This document shows positions 4,543 through 6,018 of a stretch of DNA of 6,018 nt, piece after piece. Both the position numbers and the translations under genes were made by a program. Each line of letters begins with the position of its first letter. Within the stretch, counting starts at the first letter, position 1. The DNA comes from Geobacter sp. (lineage in GTDB: Bacteria; Desulfobacterota; Desulfuromonadia; Geobacterales; Geobacteraceae): assembly GCA_003490025.1 (NCBI GenBank), contig DNJC01000112.1, positions 1 through 6,018 of the forward strand, read 5' to 3'. The notes below the pieces were generated by a model. That model was not told the origin of the DNA. It did no database searches and saw nothing but the letters and a program-made list of their open reading frames with translations.

Positions 4543-6018
4543 TTACAGCTTGCCGGCAAACTTCTCCATCTCGAAGCACTCGAAGATGTCGCCGACCCTG
4601 ATGTCGTTGTAGTTCTCAAGCGACATGCCGCACTCGTACCCGGTGGCCACTTCCTTGACGTCGTCCTTGAAGCGGCGCAGGCTGCCGAGTTTCCCTTCGA
4701 AAACCACCATGTTGTCCCGCAGCAGGCGTACCTGGGCGTTCCTGACGATCTTGCCGTCGGTGACGTAGGAGCCTGCCACCATGCCGGCCTTGGGCACGGA
4801 GAACACTTCCCTGATCTCTGCGCGACCGAGGTACTTCTCCTTGAAGGTCGGCTCCAGGAGCCCTTCCATCGCCTTCTTGATGTCGTCCACCGCGTCGTAG
4901 ATGATGTTGTAGAGCCTGACGTCGACCCCTTCCTTCTCGGCGAGCGCCGCCGCCTTGACTTCCGGGCGGACGTTGAAGCCGAGGATGATGGCGTTGGAGG
5001 CGCTGGCCAGGTTGACGTCGGTCTCGGTGATGGCGCCGACGGAGGCGTGCAGCACGTTGAGCCGGATGGCGTCTGTGGTCAGTTTCCTGAGCGACTCGGC
5101 CACGGCCTCGACGGAGCCCTGCACGTCCCCCTTGACGATCGCGTTGAGGTCCTTGACCTCGCCCTTCTGGATCTTCTCGTAGAGCTGCTCCAGGGAGAGC
5201 TTGCTGTGCTTGGCGAGTTCGGTCTCGCGCAGCTTCATCTGGCGGTGGTTCGCGATCTCCTTGGCGGACTTCTCGTCAACCATGGAGACGAAGATGTCGC
5301 CCGCGTCCGGAACCCCGTTGAAGCCGATGACCTCCGCCGGCATGGCAGGGCCGGCCGCGAGGATCTTGTCGCCGCGGTCGTTCTGCATGGCGCGGACACG
5401 TCCGTAGTGGACGCCGGCCACGAAGTAGTCGCCGCTTCTCAGGGTCCCTTCCTGGACCAGGACGGTCGCGACCGGGCCGCGCCCCTTGTCCAGCTTCGCC
5501 TCGACGATGGTGCCGCGTGCCGGCTTGTCCGGGTTCGCCTTCAGCTCCAAGACGTCTGCCTGCAGGAGGACCATCTCGAGCAGAGTCTCCAGGTTGATCC
5601 GCTTCTTGGCGGAGACCTCGACGAAGATGGTCTCGCCCCCCCACTCCTCGGAAACCAGGCCGAACTCCATCAGCTCCTGCTTCACCTTGCCCGGGCTTGC
5701 GTCGGGCTTGTCGATCTTGTTGATGGCGACGATGATCGGCACGCCTGCGGCCTTGGAATGGTTCACCGCCTCGCGGGTCTGCGGCATGACGCCGTCGTCC
5801 GCCGCCACCACCAGGATGACGATGTCGGTGACCTTCGCGCCCCTGGCGCGCATGGCGGTGAACGCCTCGTGGCCCGGGGTGTCGAGGAAGGTGATCTTGC
5901 GGCCGTTCAGCTCCACGTCGTAGGCGCCGATGTGCTGCGTGATGCCGCCGGCCTCGCCGGCGATGACGTTGGCCTCGCGGATGGCGTCCAGAAGCGAGGT
6001 CTTGCCGTGGTCGACGTG
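4543..6018 (-). CDS. infB: Translation initiation factor IF-2, 5' end cut off by window edge
   Basis: IF2 is the GTPase that brings formylmethionyl-tRNA to the 30S subunit and promotes joining of the 50S subunit. The window holds the C-terminal 491 residues; the reading frame is open to the last base. The visible part starts inside the G1 loop with HVDHGKTSLLD (visible residues 1-11). It continues with the switch I region GEAGGITQHIGAY (21-33), G3 DTPGH (46-50), G4 NKID (100-103) and G5 SAK (136-138). The beta-barrel domain II starts near RGTIVEAKLDKGRGPVATVLVQ (about 168-190). IF2 domain 3 follows with the VKGDVQGSVEAV region, and then the initiator-tRNA-binding C2 barrel, ending ECFEMEKFAGKL. 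The length from G1 to the C-terminus equals that of E. coli IF2. The long variable N-terminal region and the start codon are outside. A GTG at 5916 is an ordinary internal valine codon, not a start. It is followed by rbfA after a structured 114-nt spacer. Confidence 0.98.
   Translation of the reverse strand, partial: HVDHGKTSLLDAIREANVIAGEAGGITQHIGAYDVELNGRKITFLDTPGHEAFTAMRARGAKVTDIVILVVAADDGVMPQTREAVNHSKAAGVPIIVAINKIDKPDASPGKVKQELMEFGLVSEEWGGETIFVEVSAKKRINLETLLEMVLLQADVLELKANPDKPARGTIVEAKLDKGRGPVATVLVQEGTLRSGDYFVAGVHYGRVRAMQNDRGDKILAAGPAMPAEVIGFNGVPDAGDIFVSMVDEKSAKEIANHRQMKLRETELAKHSKLSLEQLYEKIQKGEVKDLNAIVKGDVQGSVEAVAESLRKLTTDAIRLNVLHASVGAITETDVNLASASNAIILGFNVRPEVKAAALAEKEGVDVRLYNIIYDAVDDIKKAMEGLLEPTFKEKYLGRAEIREVFSVPKAGMVAGSYVTDGKIVRNAQVRLLRDNMVVFEGKLGSLRRFKDDVKEVATGYECGMSLENYNDIRVGDIFECFEMEKFAGKL

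Noticed and set aside
5914..5916. GTG at 5916 as the infB start
   Set aside because: The frame continues upstream with the G1 and switch I motifs (HVDHGKTS, GEAGGITQH), so this codon is an internal valine.
1..6018. Search for mobile elements, CRISPR arrays, tRNA or rRNA genes and foreign islands
   Set aside because: No transposase-like frame, terminal repeats, direct-repeat array or tRNA-like sequence was seen. Gene order is the conserved housekeeping one throughout. The lower GC content around rpsO is explained by high expression and the AT-rich spacers.

Overview
The window is a contiguous piece of a conserved bacterial translation and RNA-metabolism cluster. All genes lie on the minus strand. 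Reading in the direction of transcription, from high to low coordinates, the order is infB (5' part cut by the window edge), rbfA, a DHH/DHHA1 phosphoesterase of the NrnA type, truB, rpsO, and pnp (3' part cut by the window edge). The DNA is GC-rich. The gene order and the look of the proteins fit a deltaproteobacterium of the Geobacter/Desulfuromonadales group. That placement is my inference from recollection of such clusters, not from a database search.

Layout. Positions 6018-4543 hold the last 491 codons of infB, starting inside the G1 loop of the GTPase domain. A 114-nt spacer (4542-4429) carries two strong hairpins. rbfA (4428-4069) overlaps nrnA (4088-3120) by 20 nt. nrnA and truB (3120-2233) share one base (TGATG). 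These three genes are therefore probably translationally coupled. A 115-nt spacer (2232-2118) holds a candidate promoter and a leader hairpin for rpsO (2117-1851). A 183-nt spacer (1850-1668) holds three successive hairpins, one of them terminator-like, ahead of pnp (1667 to the window edge).

Function. IF2 places initiator tRNA on the 30S subunit. RbfA matures the 30S subunit. TruB makes the T-loop pseudouridine of tRNA. S15 nucleates the 30S platform. PNPase degrades RNA 3'-to-5', and the DHH protein probably clears the very short oligonucleotides (and pAp) left over. The genes thus join ribosome and tRNA assembly with RNA turnover.

I found no mobile element, CRISPR array, tRNA, rRNA or unfamiliar gene. 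The long plus-strand open frames are antisense shadows of these genes. The parts worth a second look are the three spacers, whose RNA structures may regulate rbfA, rpsO and pnp.
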